Below are positions 15,189 through 22,744 of a DNA stretch of 26,906 bases, piece by piece. The notes beneath the pieces are model-generated. The model did no database searches. It was not told the origin of the DNA and saw only the letters and a list, made by a program, of their open reading frames with translations. Source of the DNA: Spirochaetales bacterium (GTDB taxonomy: Bacteria; Spirochaetota; Spirochaetia; Sphaerochaetales; Sphaerochaetaceae); contig JAFVFA010000248.1 of NCBI GenBank assembly GCA_017475725.1, positions 1 to 26,906 on the forward strand. Direction: 5' to 3'. Positions within the stretch are counted from its first letter, which is position 1. Every line of letters begins with the position of its first letter. Made by a program: the position numbers and the translations under genes.

Positions 15189-15947
15189 ATGCAGGCTAAG
15201 AAAATAATCTATTTGAATCAGAAAGGTGGTGTAGGAAAGACTACAACTGCTGTGAATGTTGGTTCTGCCCTGGCAAGAGAAGGGTACAAGGTCCTTCTTG
15301 TTGACCTTGATTCTCAGGGAAACATGTCCAGTTCTGTATCCGCTGATACCTCAAAGCCTGGTATTTATGAGCTTTTGGCTGGTGAGGCTGATATCTCTGC
15401 TGTTCAGACAACCCCTGTTGAGGGTCTTTTCTGCCTCAGTGGCGGTATAAATATGGCTGGTTTGGCCATTGAACTTGTCGATGAGGAGGATAGGGAGTTC
15501 TTCCTGAGAGATGCGCTTTCCCCTCTTGAGAGTGAATTCGATTTTATCTTTGCTGATTGCCCTCCGGCATTGGATCTTGTGACTATGAATGCTCTTTGCT
15601 GGGCTGATAGCGTTGTGATCCCTATGCAGTGTGAATATTTCGCAATGGAAGGCTTGAATCTGCTGCTCAGAACGGTCAATTCCGTTAAAAAGCATCTTAA
15701 TCCAGGTCTGAGTGTGCTTGGTATCGTCTTTACTATGTATTCCAAGAGAGCCAATCTCAACAACGAAGTCGTTGAGGACATATCCACATACTTCAAGGAT
15801 CTTGTTTTTGAGACGAAAATACCGAGAAATGTGCGTTTGAGTGAGGCTCCGTCGCATGGTCTGCCGATAAATGCATATGACAACAGCTGCTCTGGTGCAA
15901 AGGCTTATGCAGCACTTGCAAAGGAGGTTTTAAGCCGTGCCAATTAA
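15189..15947 (+). CDS. parA: Chromosome-partitioning ATPase ParA (Soj)
   Basis: A Walker-type ATPase that moves ParB-parS complexes and, in some bacteria, regulates DnaA. The 252 residues carry the deviant Walker A KGGVGKTTT (12-20), the VDLDSQGN motif (38-45) and FDFIFADCPPAL as Walker B. I start at the ATG 15189, which gives the usual ParA N-terminus. A TTG at 15171 is in frame and has AGG nearby but would add six unusual residues. No Shine-Dalgarno precedes 15189. parB overlaps its end by 11 nt. Codons are richer in T-ending forms than those of gyrA. Confidence 0.95.
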   Translation: MQAKKIIYLNQKGGVGKTTTAVNVGSALAREGYKVLLVDLDSQGNMSSSVSADTSKPGIYELLAGEADISAVQTTPVEGLFCLSGGINMAGLAIELVDEEDREFFLRDALSPLESEFDFIFADCPPALDLVTMNALCWADSVVIPMQCEYFAMEGLNLLLRTVNSVKKHLNPGLSVLGIVFTMYSKRANLNNEVVEDISTYFKDLVFETKIPRNVRLSEAPSHGLPINAYDNSCSGAKAYAALAKEVLSRAN

Positions 15948-16863
15948 AAAACATGGATTAGGAAGGGGAATAAACTCCCTGATTGATGAATATTCAACTT
16001 ATGAAGTGAAAAAACTCGAGGAAACCGGCTCCAAAATCAAGGATATTGACATTGATAAGGTCAAACCGAATCCGAATCAGCCTAGAAAGATCTTTGATCA
16101 GACCGCTTTGGAGGAGTTGAGCGCTTCAATAAAGACGCAGGGGATCCTTCAGCCGATTCTGGTTGAGGAGATTGCGGATGATGTCTATGTCATTGTTGCA
16201 GGAGAAAGAAGATATCGCGCTGCAAAGATGGCTGGCCTTAAGATAGTTCCGTGCATTGTTCGGTCCTTCACAGATCTCCAGAGGATGGAGGTTTCTCTGA
16301 TAGAGAACATCCAAAGGGAGAACCTGAACCCTGTGGAAGAAGCCAGAGCTTACTCGTATCTCCTTTCACAGGCAGGAATTAAACAAGAAGAGCTTGCCCA
16401 GAAAGTCGGTAAGGGACGCTCTACAATCACAAACAGCATCAGGCTTCTGCAGCTTCCTGAGAAGATGCTCGACGCCTTGGAGAAGGGCTATTTCTCGCCG
16501 GGTCATGCCAGGGCTCTGCTCAGTGTGGAGAATCCTGCCGACCAGGAGGTCCTGTTCAGCAAGATAATAGATGATGACCTTTCCGTACGTCAGGCAGAGG
16601 CTCTTGCCTCCGATCTGAACAAGGGGAAGAGGGCAATCAACAAGTTGCCGTTCGACAACCAGGCCCAGAATGATGCAAAATCCCCTGAGATCCTGTATCT
16701 TGAGGAGAAATTCCTCTCTGCAACCGGCTGCAGGGTCGAGATCAAGGGGAAATACAAGAATGGTGCAATCAAGAAGGGCAAGATCCTGATTCCGTTCACC
16801 TCTGAGGAGGAGCTTGAGAGGATTTTCCAGCTGATTTCGCCCGGCGAAGATCTCTACGAGTGA
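15937..16863 (+). CDS. parB: Chromosome-partitioning protein ParB (Spo0J)
   Basis: A CTP-dependent clamp that loads at parS and spreads along DNA. Of 308 residues, the N-terminal HGLGRGINSLI (about 6-16) is the usual ParA-stimulating segment. The CTP-binding domain has GERRYRAAKMAG and ENIQRENLNPVEEA. The helix-turn-helix is KQEELAQKVGKGRSTITNSI, and a dimerisation domain follows. The start is a GTG at 15937, inside the parA stop region, with GGAGG 9 nt upstream. Four parS-like sites lie 1.1-1.5 kb upstream, supplying the cognate targets. Confidence 0.96.
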   Translation: MPIKKHGLGRGINSLIDEYSTYEVKKLEETGSKIKDIDIDKVKPNPNQPRKIFDQTALEELSASIKTQGILQPILVEEIADDVYVIVAGERRYRAAKMAGLKIVPCIVRSFTDLQRMEVSLIENIQRENLNPVEEARAYSYLLSQAGIKQEELAQKVGKGRSTITNSIRLLQLPEKMLDALEKGYFSPGHARALLSVENPADQEVLFSKIIDDDLSVRQAEALASDLNKGKRAINKLPFDNQAQNDAKSPEILYLEEKFLSATGCRVEIKGKYKNGAIKKGKILIPFTSEEELERIFQLISPGEDLYE

Positions 16864-16883
16864 TGCCAACTTATTTAAATACT

Positions 16884-16889
16884 TATAAT
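16884..16889 (+). promoter_or_regulatory. Candidate -10 element before the immunophilin gene
   Basis: A perfect TATAAT lies in the 40-bp gap after parB, 15 nt before the ATG, with AAGGA between. No clear -35 is visible (TGATGC at 17 nt), so the gene may instead or also be read through from parB. Confidence 0.4.
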
Positions 16890-16903
16890 ATAAGGAATTA
16901 ACT

Positions 16904-17851
16904 ATGAGCTACAAAGATATTGACGGCCTCTATGCCGTAATTGATACACAGAAGGGCGACATCGTCCTCAGACTTGAATACCAGAAGGTCCCAATGACAG
17001 TTGCCAACTTCGTCGGTCTTGTTGAGGGAGAGCTGAACCTGGAGGATCCGGGCGAGAACTTCTACGAGGGACTCAACTTCCACAGGGTTGTGGACAACTT
17101 CATGATCCAGGGCGGCTGCCCCAAGGGAGACGGCACAGGCGGCCCGGGCTATTCATTCCCTGACGAGTTCGATCCGTCCCTGCGCCACGATGGCCCAGGT
17201 GTTCTGAGCATGGCAAATGCCGGACCGGGAACCAATGGAAGCCAGTTCTTCATCACACATGTCAAGACGCCTTGGCTTGATGACAAGCATGCTGTTTTCG
17301 GACGCGTGGTGGAGGGCCAGGATGTGGTCAACGCCATCCGTCAGGGAGACAAGATCAACAACGTCACAATCGAGAGAATCGGCGCAGATGCACAGAACTT
17401 CAAGGTCACCAAGCAGATCTTCTCCGACCTTGTTGAGGCCTCTGCAAGGAAGGCAATGGAGCGCAGAAGGAAGGAGATCGAGGCCATAGAGAACGAGATC
17501 TCGAACCGTTGGCCTAACACCGTGAAGACAGCCAGCGGACTGCAGTATGTGGTCCTCAAGAAGGGCGATGGAAAGGGCTGCCCCAAGTATGGCCAGCCTG
17601 TGACCGTCCACTACACTGGAACCCTGCTTGACGGCAGGATGTTCGACTCCTCAGTCCACAGAGGACAGCCTGCAACCTTCCAGATCGGACAGGTCATAGA
17701 GGGTTGGAACGAGGCCCTTGTGACCATGTCAAAGGGAGAGAAGAGGACCCTGATAATCCCACCGGAGCTCGGATATGGAGTCCATGGCTATCCAGGCATC
17801 ATTCCTCCGAATTCCTACCTTATCTTCGATGTGGAGCTGCTTGATTTCTGA
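16904..17851 (+). CDS. Cyclophilin-FKBP fusion peptidyl-prolyl isomerase
   Basis: One 315-residue protein joining two unrelated prolyl isomerase families. Residues about 8-165 are a cyclophilin with FHR (59-61), GSQFFIT (112-118) and WLDDKHAVFG (124-133). The Trp associated with cyclosporin binding is present. A charged helical linker (about 170-205) leads to an FKBP domain (about 208-315) with VHYTGTLLDGRMFDSS, VIEGWNEAL, GYGVHGYPGIIPPNSYLIFDVELLDF in outline. Both active sites look intact. No signal peptide is visible, so it should be cytoplasmic. AAGGA precedes the ATG. It catalyses cis-trans isomerisation of X-Pro bonds; the biological target is unknown. Confidence 0.93.
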   Translation: MSYKDIDGLYAVIDTQKGDIVLRLEYQKVPMTVANFVGLVEGELNLEDPGENFYEGLNFHRVVDNFMIQGGCPKGDGTGGPGYSFPDEFDPSLRHDGPGVLSMANAGPGTNGSQFFITHVKTPWLDDKHAVFGRVVEGQDVVNAIRQGDKINNVTIERIGADAQNFKVTKQIFSDLVEASARKAMERRRKEIEAIENEISNRWPNTVKTASGLQYVVLKKGDGKGCPKYGQPVTVHYTGTLLDGRMFDSSVHRGQPATFQIGQVIEGWNEALVTMSKGEKRTLIIPPELGYGVHGYPGIIPPNSYLIFDVELLDF

Positions 17852-17873
17852 TTAGTCAGCCATCCTGACAAAG

Positions 17874-17930
17874 ACCTGCAACATCGCTTCCCCGCGTCTT
17901 GAAAGATGCGATTAGGTGTTGCAGGTTTTA
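17874..17930 (+). terminator. Probable terminator after the immunophilin gene
   Basis: ACCTGCAACA (17874-17883) pairs with TGTTGCAGGT (17917-17926), and inner ATCGC pairs with GCGAT. TTTTAT follows the stem. The stem is strong but the T-run is short, so termination may be partial. Confidence 0.6.
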
Positions 17931-17948
17931 TGTTCCATGGCCTATTCT
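17919..17948 (+). promoter_or_regulatory. Possible promoter of radA
   Basis: TTGCAG (17919-17924), an 18-nt spacer and TATTCT (17943-17948). The -35 overlaps the second arm of the preceding hairpin. This is the best candidate in the 152-bp gap, but it is weak. Confidence 0.3.
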
Positions 17949-17985
17949 AGAAGGGCAGAGTCCCCAGTCAAGCTGCAGATCACAC

Positions 17986-18152
17986 TTAGTAAGGAGTCCT
18001 CACATGAAAGGTCCAACATCTCAGTTCGTTTGTTCTCAATGTGGTTACACCAGTTCCAAGTGGCTTGGACGCTGTCCTGACTGCGGTTCATGGAATTCCT
18101 TTACAGAAGAGAAGATAGAGGATAGAAAAACAGTTAGTAAGGATTCCTCACA
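17986..18152 (+). repeat. 19-nt direct repeat across the radA start
   Basis: TTAGTAAGGAGTCCTCACA (17986-18004) recurs with one mismatch as TTAGTAAGGATTCCTCACA (18134-18152). The first copy contains the radA Shine-Dalgarno and runs into its ATG; the second lies inside the coding region, in the linker after the zinc finger. Confidence 0.8.
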
Positions 18153-19347
18153 ATGCTCTTCCACAGCACTTTCCGATGTCCCGTACGAGACCGAGTTCCG
18201 TTTTGAGAGCGGAATATCGGAGCTGGACAGGGTCCTTGGTGGAGGGATTGTAAGGGCAAGTTCCATACTGGTCGGGGGTGAGCCGGGAATCGGCAAGTCC
18301 ACCTTGCTTCTTCAGGTGGTGGCCGGCTGCTCATCCAGAAGGAAGGTCCTGTATGTCTCCGGAGAGGAGAGCGCAAGCCAGGTGAGGCAGAGGGCTGAGA
18401 GGCTTGGCCTTGAGCTGGGCTCCATCAACATATTCTGCGAGACAAAGCTTGACAGGATCCTCTCCGTCCTCAAGAGCGAGAAGCCTCAGATTGCGGTGAT
18501 AGACTCCCTTCAGACTCTTGCCTCCGAGGAGCTGACATCCACAGCCGGATCAGTGACCCAGATCAGGAACTGCTGCATGGAGATAGTCGGCCTGTGCAAG
18601 GCCATAGGGGTCTCCGTCTTCTTCGTGGGGCATGTCACGAAGGAGGGTTCCCTTGCAGGCCCGAAGATCATAGAGCACATGGTCGACACAGTGCTGTACT
18701 TCGAGCAGGCCTCAATGGGTGTGCGCCTGATAAGGGCCGCCAAGAACCGTTTCGGATCGGTGGATGAGATAGGCATCTTCGTCATGACGGGAGAGGGCCT
18801 TGAAGGGGTCAAGGATCCCGCAAGCTTCTTCATCTCGGAGAGGGAGGGCTCCGAGCTTCCTCCAGGCATCGCATACACTGCTATCACTGAGGGGACGCGC
18901 ACGTTCCTTGTGGAGCTTCAGGCTTTGATTGTGGACGCAAAATCGGGCTACAGCCGCGTCTATTCAGACAAGATAGATTCCTCCAGGGTCATGAGGGTCT
19001 GCGCCATCCTGGAGCGCCATGCCGGGCTCAGGCTGGCCGACAAGGACATCTACGTCAACGTGGCCGGAGGAATGAAGGTAAATGAGGTCTCCGTTGAGCT
19101 TGCCCTTGCCATGGCGATCTGGTCCGCATACAGCGAGACGGAGCTCCCTGCAAAGATGCTGAGCTTCGGAGAGCTGTCCCTGGCAGGTGAGGTCAGGCCG
19201 GTGAACTACGGAGACAGGAGACTGAAGGCCGCCGCGGAGATGGGCTTTGACAAGGCGATGGTCCCCTCGTCCATGCGCTTCGAGAAGAGCAGCATACTGC
19301 TCAAGCGTTGCCAGAAGATCCGTGACGCCTTTGTCTACAGAAACTGA
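18004..19347 (+). CDS. radA: DNA repair protein RadA (Sms)
   Basis: A RecA-like, DnaB-type helicase that drives branch migration in recombination. The 447 residues contain a four-cysteine zinc finger (C10, C13, C24, C27). Walker A is GGEPGIGKST (91-100), and the diagnostic motif KNRFG is at 247-251. The C-terminal domain is Lon-like (about 300-447) with GGMKVNEVS and FGELSLAGEVRPV. The ORF is open back to 17899, but the ATG at 18004 has AAGGAG with a 7-nt spacer and yields the canonical N-terminus. Its 3' end overlaps the convergent AAA_14 gene by 13 nt, with no terminator between. Confidence 0.96.
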   Translation: MKGPTSQFVCSQCGYTSSKWLGRCPDCGSWNSFTEEKIEDRKTVSKDSSQCSSTALSDVPYETEFRFESGISELDRVLGGGIVRASSILVGGEPGIGKSTLLLQVVAGCSSRRKVLYVSGEESASQVRQRAERLGLELGSINIFCETKLDRILSVLKSEKPQIAVIDSLQTLASEELTSTAGSVTQIRNCCMEIVGLCKAIGVSVFFVGHVTKEGSLAGPKIIEHMVDTVLYFEQASMGVRLIRAAKNRFGSVDEIGIFVMTGEGLEGVKDPASFFISEREGSELPPGIAYTAITEGTRTFLVELQALIVDAKSGYSRVYSDKIDSSRVMRVCAILERHAGLRLADKDIYVNVAGGMKVNEVSVELALAMAIWSAYSETELPAKMLSFGELSLAGEVRPVNYGDRRLKAAAEMGFDKAMVPSSMRFEKSSILLKRCQKIRDAFVYRN

Positions 19348-20654
19348 ACCATGTAATGTGGAGCCGTTGTCTTTGCTCCAACCTTTCCCAGATTTCCCTC
19401 TATCAGTTTGAAAGCTTCCACAGGTGAGAAGTTGCTGATGAAGTTATCAAGGGATATTGTCTTTCCTCGTCTGGATTTCACTTCAACTGGAATCACAGAG
19501 CCCTCCCTTTCGAAAACGAATTCTATTTCCTGTTTCCCTTCATCCCTTCTGTAATAATGAAGTGGAATCTTCCTCTTGTTGAGAACGTCAAATATGAGGT
19601 TTTCAAACAGACCTCCCTTTGCAGGTCCATCAAGAGTTCCCTTAAGCAATGCCGACTGCGTCTCAAAGCCAAACATGGAAGTCAAAAGGCCAATGTCCGT
19701 GGCATACAGCTTATACTCCTCAGGAAGCTCGTATGCATTCAATGGGATGGTTGGTCTGGAGACGTTGAAGACCCTTTTGACAAGACCAGCATCTTCAAGC
19801 CAATCTATTGCATTGTCATATTTTCTAGAACTGCCGTTCCTTTCAATGGTCTTGTATTTGAACTTTGTGTATTCGTTTGATAACTGTCTTGGTATTGAAT
19901 TGTAGCAGGCAAGGATTTTTGGTTTCTCTGTGTTCTTTGCATAGTGAAGGATGTCGTCCTCATAGGCTTTGAGTATTTTCTGCTGGGACTCAAAGACCCT
20001 TTGGTAGTTGGATGTTTCCAGGAGCGTGTTCACGACTTCCGGCATTCCACCGACAACCATGTATTCATTGAACAGATTCAGAAAGCGTTCGTTTGTGGCT
20101 TCATCGATCTTCTTCCTTTGGTTGAAATACATGCCAAGCAGAGAAATGGTGTTTTCATTGTAACCCAGTGCCCATAGGAACTCTTCAAAGTCAAGGGAAT
20201 GCATCTCTATTTCCCTCTCGTATCCTACAGGAATTGAAATGGGCTCTTCTGAGGAATCCTTCTCTTCATTGTATCTGATTCCCAACAGGGAACCTGAGGC
20301 AATGAAGTCATATCGGTCATCCATTGCAAGGAACTTCAAGGCTGTACGGGCATTCCTACATCGCTGAATCTCGTCCAAGAAGAACAAGGTTTCCCCTTCC
20401 TCTGGATTGAAGTCCGAAATGAAAAGGGACATCCTTTTATAGATTTCCTCCGGTTCAAGAGAGCCGGAGAAGATGTTTTTCAAATCAGGATCCTTTATGA
20501 AATTGAGGTAGTAATATTTTTTGTATTGCTCCTTTCCGAACGCCTCTATTATAAATGTTTTTCCGACTTGTCTGGCTCCGTTCACCAAAAGACATTCATT
20601 CCTTTTCGTCCTTTTCCAGCGCAGTAGAACATCAGAAAACTTTCTTTTTAGCAT
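19335..20654 (-). CDS. AAA_14 / DUF4143 family ATPase
   Basis: A 439-residue P-loop ATPase of the AAA_14-plus-DUF4143 type, common in accessory regions but without a settled function. Walker A is NGARQVGKTF (25-34) and Walker B is TLFFLDEIQ (89-97); the sensor-like FIASGSLLG (118-126) follows. The C-terminal DUF4143 part ends in a restriction-endonuclease-like motif (EIEFVFEREGSVIPVEVKSR), suggesting a nuclease-fold domain. GGAG with a 7-nt spacer precedes the ATG. The gene is visibly richer in A+T than radA and the genes on its other side, consistent with acquisition by transfer. Three 33-bp-spaced repeats lie upstream. It could belong to a toxin, defence or regulatory module, but nothing here proves this. 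Confidence 0.88.
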   Translation of the reverse strand: MLKRKFSDVLLRWKRTKRNECLLVNGARQVGKTFIIEAFGKEQYKKYYYLNFIKDPDLKNIFSGSLEPEEIYKRMSLFISDFNPEEGETLFFLDEIQRCRNARTALKFLAMDDRYDFIASGSLLGIRYNEEKDSSEEPISIPVGYEREIEMHSLDFEEFLWALGYNENTISLLGMYFNQRKKIDEATNERFLNLFNEYMVVGGMPEVVNTLLETSNYQRVFESQQKILKAYEDDILHYAKNTEKPKILACYNSIPRQLSNEYTKFKYKTIERNGSSRKYDNAIDWLEDAGLVKRVFNVSRPTIPLNAYELPEEYKLYATDIGLLTSMFGFETQSALLKGTLDGPAKGGLFENLIFDVLNKRKIPLHYYRRDEGKQEIEFVFEREGSVIPVEVKSRRGKTISLDNFISNFSPVEAFKLIEGNLGKVGAKTTAPHYMVQFL

Positions 20655-20695
20655 TTAACTCTCCTATAATGAATTATTTCACCGAAAGCAAAAAA

Positions 20696-20781
20696 ATGCA
20701 ACTTTTAGAAGAGTTTTGTTTGTGGAAAATGCAACTTTTGGAGGAGTTCGCTAGGGAAAAATTGCAACTTTCAGAAGATCT
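20696..20781 (-). repeat. Three 33-bp-period repeats upstream of the AAA_14 ATPase gene
   Basis: On the plus strand ATGCAACTTTTAGAAGAGTT (20696-20715) recurs as ATGCAACTTTTGGAGGAGTT (20729-20748) and, more diverged, as TTGCAACTTTCAGAAGATCT (20762-20781). Starts are exactly 33 bp apart. Read toward the ATPase gene, each copy carries AAAGTTGCA, containing a TTGCA(T/A) hexamer. The copies lie about 42-127 nt before that gene's ATG; the last overlaps the traB-family stop. Confidence 0.85.
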
Positions 20782-21961
20782 TGAGCATGATCGGGAACAG
20801 CACGAATGTTCCGAGGATGCTTCCCAGGCTTGTTGTGAAGAAGATCATGAAGGCATGGAGAACCTTGTTCCTGAACCAGCCCTTAACCGATGAGATGTCA
20901 TCTGACAGCCCCTCGAAGTCCTTCACAGTGGGCTTTCTGAGGGATGCTTCGGCTATTCCCGTGAACACTCCGACCCCGATTGCCGGGTTCAGGACCGCAA
21001 GCGGTGCTGTTACGGCGGCTACAAGCCAGTTCAGAGGGTGGGCGTTGGACAGGATGCTGAACAGCACCGTCGTTGCCGCGTTTGTGCCTGCCCAGATCAG
21101 GAAGTATCTGAGACTTTCATTGAAACCATGGGCGAATCCGACGGCCACAATGATTGCAACCAGGGCAATTGGGACTATCCACTGTGCTATCTTTCCTGCT
21201 TTGGAAGGTTTGGGAGCCTGGGATATGGAAGAAAGGTCAGTCGAAAGCTCCTTTTTCTCCAGCCTCTCGATTGTCCTGATGATTCCGTTCGCATGGCCTG
21301 CGCCGATGACGGCCACCTTCTTGTGGCCGGGTGCAGTCATTATGTTCGTGGCCAGGTAGCGGTCCCTCTCGTCTATCAGGGCCTCCTTCGCTCCCGGAAG
21401 CTCCTTGGAGAGCTCGTTCATCATCTCCTGCAGGGTGTCGGACTTCTTCAGCTCCTCGAGCTCCTCCGGCTTGAACTCCTCCTTGTCGAAGGCGCTTGAG
21501 AGAAGAGTCCCTATCAGCTTTGCCTTGTTCCAGAGGTTGCTTTTTGCCCAGGCTCTCTTGAGTGTTATGGCTATCTCCCTATCGCAGAAGGAATAGGGTA
21601 TTCCCAGCTCTTCAGCTATTCTGCTGGCTCCGATTATCTCCTCGCCCGGTGCGGAACCCGTCTGGCTGCCCATCTTCTTCTGGAAGGATGCAAGGGCTGT
21701 GTTGGCCAGGACAAGGAAGGTCTTGCCCTCCTTGAAGACCTTGACCAGGTTCATGTTGGAGTAGCTCTGTTCCTTGGTCTTGCTCTCGTAGCGGCCCTTG
21801 TCCAGCTCAAGGCAGATGTGGTCAGGCTGTTCGGACTCTATGACCGCACGGACCTCCTCGACGCTGTTCTGCGATACATGGGCAGTTCCGACAAGTATTA
21901 TCTCGTCTCCGTTGTCCAGGAATATCTTGTTAACCGTGTCGCTGATATGCTCCGTCCTCAC
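20771..21961 (-). CDS. TraB/PrgY-family membrane protein
   Basis: A 396-residue member of the TraB/PrgY (pheromone-shutdown) family, related to TIKI-type proteases. An N-terminal domain holds the hallmark GTAHVS (25-30) and CLELDKGRY, and a second GAGHANGI motif. The C-terminal third, from about residue 235, has several hydrophobic segments (WIVPIALVAIIVAVGFAHG, a TNAATTVLFSIL helix and a final membrane helix), so it is an integral membrane protein. The ORF is open up to 22069, but a GTG at 21961 with GGAGG 7 nt before gives the typical N-terminus and leaves room for a promoter. The substrate is unknown in bacteria outside Enterococcus plasmids. Confidence 0.88.
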   Translation of the reverse strand: MRTEHISDTVNKIFLDNGDEIILVGTAHVSQNSVEEVRAVIESEQPDHICLELDKGRYESKTKEQSYSNMNLVKVFKEGKTFLVLANTALASFQKKMGSQTGSAPGEEIIGASRIAEELGIPYSFCDREIAITLKRAWAKSNLWNKAKLIGTLLSSAFDKEEFKPEELEELKKSDTLQEMMNELSKELPGAKEALIDERDRYLATNIMTAPGHKKVAVIGAGHANGIIRTIERLEKKELSTDLSSISQAPKPSKAGKIAQWIVPIALVAIIVAVGFAHGFNESLRYFLIWAGTNAATTVLFSILSNAHPLNWLVAAVTAPLAVLNPAIGVGVFTGIAEASLRKPTVKDFEGLSDDISSVKGWFRNKVLHAFMIFFTTSLGSILGTFVLFPIMLKIF

Positions 21962-21982
21962 TCTTGGGCCTCCAATGTTGAC

Positions 21983-22011
21983 AATATACAAACTAACTTC
22001 AAAGTGTTCAA
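21983..22011 (-). promoter_or_regulatory. Promoter of the TraB-family gene
   Basis: On the minus strand TTGAAC (22006-22011), a 17-nt spacer and TATATT (21983-21988), followed by the GGAGG and GTG start. It overlaps the opposing promoter of the YgjP-like gene. Confidence 0.65.
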
Positions 22012-22033
22012 CAATCGGGCGTTCTGCTATACT
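22005..22033 (+). promoter_or_regulatory. Possible leaderless promoter of the YgjP-like gene
   Basis: TATACT (22028-22033) lies 7 nt before the ATG at 22041, with a weak TGTTCA 17 nt upstream. No Shine-Dalgarno exists, so the transcript probably starts at or next to the ATG. Confidence 0.4.
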
Positions 22034-22040
22034 CAGTGCC

Positions 22041-22739
22041 ATGACCGTAGAACGAAGCTCCCAGGGCATCTCCTATACACTGAAGCGCAACAAGGGCCAG
22101 AGGAATCTTCGCCTGCACCTGGATTCCACCGGACATGTGGTTGTAAGCGCCCCTTACTACGCTTCCTACAGGGAGGTGGACGACTTCGTTGCAAGGAGCG
22201 CTGACTGGATAGCCAAGTACTCACAGAGGGTCCCGAGCCATGACTACCGGACGGGTGATTTCATCCCTTACCTTGGCAGAAAGGTCACTCTGGTGGTCCT
22301 TGAAGGCCGTCATGCGGGCTATGACCTTGTGGACGACAAGGTCTTTGTGACCGTCAGAAGACAGGATGCGGAATCGGTTAAGAAGGTCATCAGAAAGCTC
22401 TATTCGGATACTGTGATGGGCTTTCTGGAGAGAAGAATCCCCTACTGGTGCAGCGAGATCAGGGTCGGGGAGCCAGGTGTCTTCCAGGTCAACAGGGCCA
22501 AAAGCAAGTGGGGAGTGTGCTACACTGTGGAGCGCAGGATCTGTCTGAGCTACATGTGTGCAACCCTTCCGGAGGATCTGATCGACATGACAATCCTGCA
22601 CGAATGCTGCCACCTGAAACACAGCGGGCACGGAAACGATTTCTGGTCGCTGATGAGGGCCAACATGCCGGACCTTGATGACAGGAAGGCCAGACTGCAC
22701 TCCCTTACAAGGTCCGGATGGGCCATGAACATAGTCTGA
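22041..22739 (+). CDS. YgjP-like zinc metallopeptidase (DUF45)
   Basis: A 232-residue protein of the DUF45/YgjP group of gluzincin-type peptidases. The zinc motif HECCH (187-191) is followed by LKHSGHGNDFW, supplying the third ligand; SKWGVC before it is also typical of the family. Its substrates are not established. An ORF extends back to 21798, but that part is antisense to the TraB gene. The ATG at 22041 gives the family N-terminus (YTLKRNKGQRNLRLHLD). It has no Shine-Dalgarno and is probably leaderless. The dipeptidase gene converges on it with only 5 bp between the stops. Confidence 0.88.
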   Translation: MTVERSSQGISYTLKRNKGQRNLRLHLDSTGHVVVSAPYYASYREVDDFVARSADWIAKYSQRVPSHDYRTGDFIPYLGRKVTLVVLEGRHAGYDLVDDKVFVTVRRQDAESVKKVIRKLYSDTVMGFLERRIPYWCSEIRVGEPGVFQVNRAKSKWGVCYTVERRICLSYMCATLPEDLIDMTILHECCHLKHSGHGNDFWSLMRANMPDLDDRKARLHSLTRSGWAMNIV

Positions 22740-22744
22740 GAACC

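Noticed and set aside
17899..18003. Extended start for radA
   Set aside because: The 35 extra residues run through a terminator stem and match no RadA N-terminus; the ATG at 18004 has AAGGAG.
20696..20781. A short CRISPR array
   Set aside because: The three copies diverge, the gaps are only 13 nt, and no cas gene is present.
20555..20893. Plus-strand 112-residue ORF containing MQLLEEF repeats
   Set aside because: It is antisense to two genes over most of its length and has no convincing ribosome binding site. The repeat is better described at DNA level, though a peptide cannot be fully excluded.
21798..22040. Extended start for the YgjP-like gene
   Set aside because: The extra 81 residues lie antisense to the TraB gene and do not resemble the family.
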